Positions 61,544 to 64,000 of a stretch of 64,000 bases of DNA are shown here, piece after piece. Below the pieces are notes generated by a model that was given only the letters and a program-made list of their open reading frames with translations, did not search any database and had not been told where the DNA came from. How positions within the stretch are numbered: position 1 is the first letter of the stretch; every line of letters begins with the position of its first letter. This DNA comes from JAXDJH01 sp034663635 (lineage in GTDB: Bacteria > Actinomycetota > CADDZG01 > WHSQ01), in NCBI GenBank assembly GCA_034663635.1, contig JAXDJH010000008.1, forward strand, positions 124,001-188,000. The letters are read 5' to 3'. A program made the position numbers and the translations under genes.

Positions 61544-62614
61544 ATGGATCCAGACCTCAAGGACCTCCGTGCCCGCTGTGATCGTGCGCTCAACCTGCAC
61601 GGGATCCGGAAACCCTCGGCCTTCCTAGAAGAGTTCGTCACTGAGGATGTTGCCGATGTATATGGCGACGGCGGGGCGGTAACGACGCTCGAGACGGAGG
61701 TCGCCGGGTTGCTCGGGAAACCGGCGGCCGCCTTCATGCCGAGCGGCACCATGGCGCAACAGATCGCCCTTCGCATCCATTGCGACCGGCGCAACCTGAA
61801 TACGTTCGGCTGCCACCCAACCTCGCATCTCCAATTGCACGAAGACAACGCCTACCAACGTTTGCACGGGCTAGTGGCCGTACCGACGGGCGAACGCACC
61901 GAGTTGTTGACGATGGATGACCTCGAATCTGTCGTCGAGCCATTGGGCGCCTTCCTGTTCGAGTTGCCGCAACGCGAGATCGGCGGGCAGCTGCCCGAAT
62001 GGACGGACCTCGAGCGGCAAGTGGCGCTCTTCCGGGAGCGCGGGGCCGCGGTTCACGTCGATGGAGCGCGCCTGTGGGAGTGCACCCCTTATTACGGCAA
62101 AGACCTGCACGAGTTGGCTGCCTTGTTCGACACCGTCTACGTCTCGTTCTACAAAGGTCTCGGGGGCCTCAGCGGCTGCTGTCTGGCGGGCGAAGAAGAT
62201 GTGATCGCCGAAGCACGGGTATGGCGTCACCGGCACGGCGGCACGCTCTGGTCGTTGTGGCCGCTCGCGGCTTCCGCGCTTGGAGCGATGAGAAAGCGGC
62301 TACCGCTGATGCCGCGTTACTACGGGCATGCCCTCGCAATCGCCACCGCTCTGCGGGACATCCCGGACGTAGAGGTGGTGCCCGGCACGCCACAGACGCC
62401 ATCCATGCATCTGCACATGAGAACAACGAAGGATCGATTCGAGGAAGCCGTTCGCGCCATCGCCGAGGAGACCGGAGTTTGGACTTGGACGTCCTCCTTC
62501 CCGGCGGACACGCCGAGCATCCGAATAGCGGAGCTCGCGGTCGGCGATGCCACCCTCGAATTCACCCCGGAAGACGTCGTCAAGGTCGTGGAACGATTCG
62601 TCACGCCGCTCTAG
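61544..62614 (+). CDS. Low-specificity threonine aldolase-family PLP enzyme
   Basis: 356 residues. Fold-type I; the PLP lysine is in VSFYKGLGGLSG and the Asp in VHVDGARLWE. N-terminal FVTEDVADVYGDGGAVTTLE matches threonine aldolases (usually splitting L-threonine into glycine and acetaldehyde) and beta-eliminating lyases. GACAAT 6 bases before ATG 61544 suggests leaderless expression. Substrate assignment is from family only. Confidence 0.85.
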   Translation: MDPDLKDLRARCDRALNLHGIRKPSAFLEEFVTEDVADVYGDGGAVTTLETEVAGLLGKPAAAFMPSGTMAQQIALRIHCDRRNLNTFGCHPTSHLQLHEDNAYQRLHGLVAVPTGERTELLTMDDLESVVEPLGAFLFELPQREIGGQLPEWTDLERQVALFRERGAAVHVDGARLWECTPYYGKDLHELAALFDTVYVSFYKGLGGLSGCCLAGEEDVIAEARVWRHRHGGTLWSLWPLAASALGAMRKRLPLMPRYYGHALAIATALRDIPDVEVVPGTPQTPSMHLHMRTTKDRFEEAVRAIAEETGVWTWTSSFPADTPSIRIAELAVGDATLEFTPEDVVKVVERFVTPL

Positions 62615-62681
62615 CCCCGGGAGACTTCGCGGCGGGTTGACCCTGGGGAACCAAAGAGAACGGGATAGCTTCTAAGGAGTC

Positions 62682-63164
62682 ATGAAGGCGGCGCTCCTTT
62701 CGTCGGCGGCGATCCTGGTCCTGCTCGTTGCGATGGGCACGACTGACTCGGGCACAGGGGGGCCGATCACCGATCCCTCGGGCGCGTCCGGAGCTAAGTC
62801 CGCGCTGACGGTCAACCCCGACAACGCTCGTCCGGGGGATGTCGTACGGGTGACCTTCGACCCACCGCCCAACCAGGTGTGGGGAATCGAAGGCGAGCTC
62901 CGAAATGTCACGGGCGATCGGTCAGAGCTGATCGCGTGGACGTCGGGATGGCTCCAAGAGGAACGCATGACCACCGTTTGGCCGTCGGGCGACGCAAGCT
63001 TCGATTCCATCGGTTTCCAAGGGAGGGCCTCATGGGATTGGGAGGTGCCCCTTTCGCTGTGGCCCGGAACCTATGAGTTGCGCAAGGATGCGATCAAGGC
63101 TGGGGTGACGCCGGTAGAAGAGCGAACGGTTGTTTACGCCGGTCGGTTCGAGGTCGTGCCCTGA
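62682..63164 (+). CDS. Secreted hypothetical protein
   Basis: 160 residues, with AAGGAG 3 bases before the ATG. Hydrophobic N-terminus (AALLSSAAILVLLVAMG), disordered spacer, then an Ig-like beta-domain: LTVNPDNARPGDVVRVTFD opens with the ARPGD pattern common to exported adhesin-like modules and ends VVYAGRFEVVP. No cysteine in the mature domain. Unknown role. Confidence 0.6.
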   Translation: MKAALLSSAAILVLLVAMGTTDSGTGGPITDPSGASGAKSALTVNPDNARPGDVVRVTFDPPPNQVWGIEGELRNVTGDRSELIAWTSGWLQEERMTTVWPSGDASFDSIGFQGRASWDWEVPLSLWPGTYELRKDAIKAGVTPVEERTVVYAGRFEVVP

Positions 63165-63252
63165 GCAAGCAACCTCGACGCATCAGAATCACGGCATCCT
63201 TACTGTGTAAGGCCCTCAGAGGGATGGTTCCTCCACCAGCGAACTCTTAGGT

Positions 63253-64000
63253 ATGGGCAAGCGGGCGAAGACGGTGGCCGTAGTTCTTTGTCTCGTCGCG
63301 TCGTTGGCGCCTGGGAGCTCATCAGCTCGGAGCCCGGAGCTGGTCGTGCATGAGCTCGTCGGCGAGACGACGTTCACAACGTCCACGACCAAAGCCGCAA
63401 CGGTCAGCCTCCCTCAGCCTGTACCGCTCGATGATGTCCGCGTAAATATCGACGGGGGCGGGCGGGTCTACGGCTTCATGATGCGCAGACTCGGCGAGTA
63501 CGAGCAGGAGGGCTATCGTCCCGTTATCAATGGCGTGACGATAGGTGCGTGCTCGCGACCGGGCTGCAAGTCACAGAGCGACTTCATGTTCATCGCCGCT
63601 TTCAACGTCGGCAAGAAGCTCACCGGTACGTGGAAGCTCTACGTCATCGCGGATCAAGCGCCCGTCAACATCACCTTCAAGCTCAAAGGGATAGCCGGAT
63701 CCCAGAGCATCGTTCCGACGGATCACGTGGACTCCGAGATAGTGACCCTCGAGCCGACCGTGGACGAGACCAACACCCACACGATCTATTCCGCGGGTGG
63801 GTTCTCCAAACTCGACCATGTCGATTTCGGCATGGTGGGTCTGTGGACGATAGGTGAGCCGTCCGGAGGCACCGCCTATGGAGAGTGCCTCTATTACGGG
63901 AAGAACCAACGCGTCCCAGAAGAAACTGCATTCATGCCAGGTTGCCCAGCCGCCGACGGAGACGTCGCTGCCGCGCCACCGGGAGTCGGCGGGCCGGGCG
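63253..64000 (+). CDS. Secreted hypothetical protein (partial, runs off the right edge)
   Basis: From ATG 63253 the frame is open to the window end (249 codons). N-terminus MGKRAKTVAVVLCLVASLAP is a signal peptide. The mature part looks like a beta-sandwich (DDVRVNIDGGGRVYGFMMRR, then LTGTWKLYVIADQAPVNITF) with CSRPGCK as a possible disulfide pair. The end of the visible sequence becomes Gly/Pro-rich (DVAAAPPGVGGPG), perhaps a linker. No recognised family. Confidence 0.6.
   Translation, partial: MGKRAKTVAVVLCLVASLAPGSSSARSPELVVHELVGETTFTTSTTKAATVSLPQPVPLDDVRVNIDGGGRVYGFMMRRLGEYEQEGYRPVINGVTIGACSRPGCKSQSDFMFIAAFNVGKKLTGTWKLYVIADQAPVNITFKLKGIAGSQSIVPTDHVDSEIVTLEPTVDETNTHTIYSAGGFSKLDHVDFGMVGLWTIGEPSGGTAYGECLYYGKNQRVPEETAFMPGCPAADGDVAAAPPGVGGPG

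Overview
This is a 64 kb piece of a high-GC (roughly 60%) bacterial chromosome. Several features point to Actinomycetota, probably a deep or uncultivated lineage: the steA-recN-nadK-tlyA block ordered as in mycobacteria, an argC-J-B-D-R-G-H cluster, a DUF4333 lipoprotein, frequent GTG/TTG starts, and many genes whose -10 box lies about 6-8 bases before the start codon, which implies leaderless mRNAs. I see no plasmid, prophage or CRISPR signature. The only mobile elements found are group I introns.

Left part (1-18 kb). A minus-strand housekeeping block (steA partial, recN, nadK, tlyA, two small genes) is followed by a rhomboid protease, a HAD phosphatase, a DUF1015 protein and a membrane protein with a zinc-ribbon-like tail. 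A plus-strand operon (8.2-15.0 kb) then encodes a surface protein, a lipoprotein binding protein and LivH-M-G-F of a branched-chain amino-acid-type ABC importer. A Rossmann protein, a lipid kinase, an MBL hydrolase, a TPR protein and a cupredoxin follow.

Middle (18-31 kb). A 23S-5S rRNA unit lies on the minus strand with its own promoter and leader and no 16S gene beside it. The 23S gene is about 4.4 kb long because it carries three group I introns at E. coli-equivalent sites 1931, 1951 and 2500. The 1951 intron encodes a single-motif LAGLIDADG endonuclease. The 1951 and 2500 introns share core and 3' sequence, so they are sisters. Two paralogous secreted Calx-beta proteins flank this region, together with a sialidase-fold protein, an LVIVD-repeat protein and a GAF/degenerate-GGDEF protein.

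Right part (31-64 kb). The arginine cluster (minus strand) has paired palindromic ARG-type boxes sitting on the -35 and -10 of argC, and it lacks argF. It is followed by a coupled secreted protein and diguanylate cyclase, peptide deformylase with a double-ACT protein, a CocE-type hydrolase, MsrB, a MacB-like ABC exporter, CorA, a copper cluster (YcnI and a CopC-CopD fusion), response regulators, a DUF4333 lipoprotein coupled to an unusual Ser-x-x repeat protein, a ceramidase-like protein with a PKD domain, a threonine aldolase and several secreted proteins of unknown function.

The most striking items are the intron-crowded, apparently unlinked 23S gene, the Ser-x-x repeat protein that seems to start at CTG, the promoter-embedded arginine operator, a compact structured element ahead of an unreported 58-residue ORF, and the paralogous Calx-beta pair.
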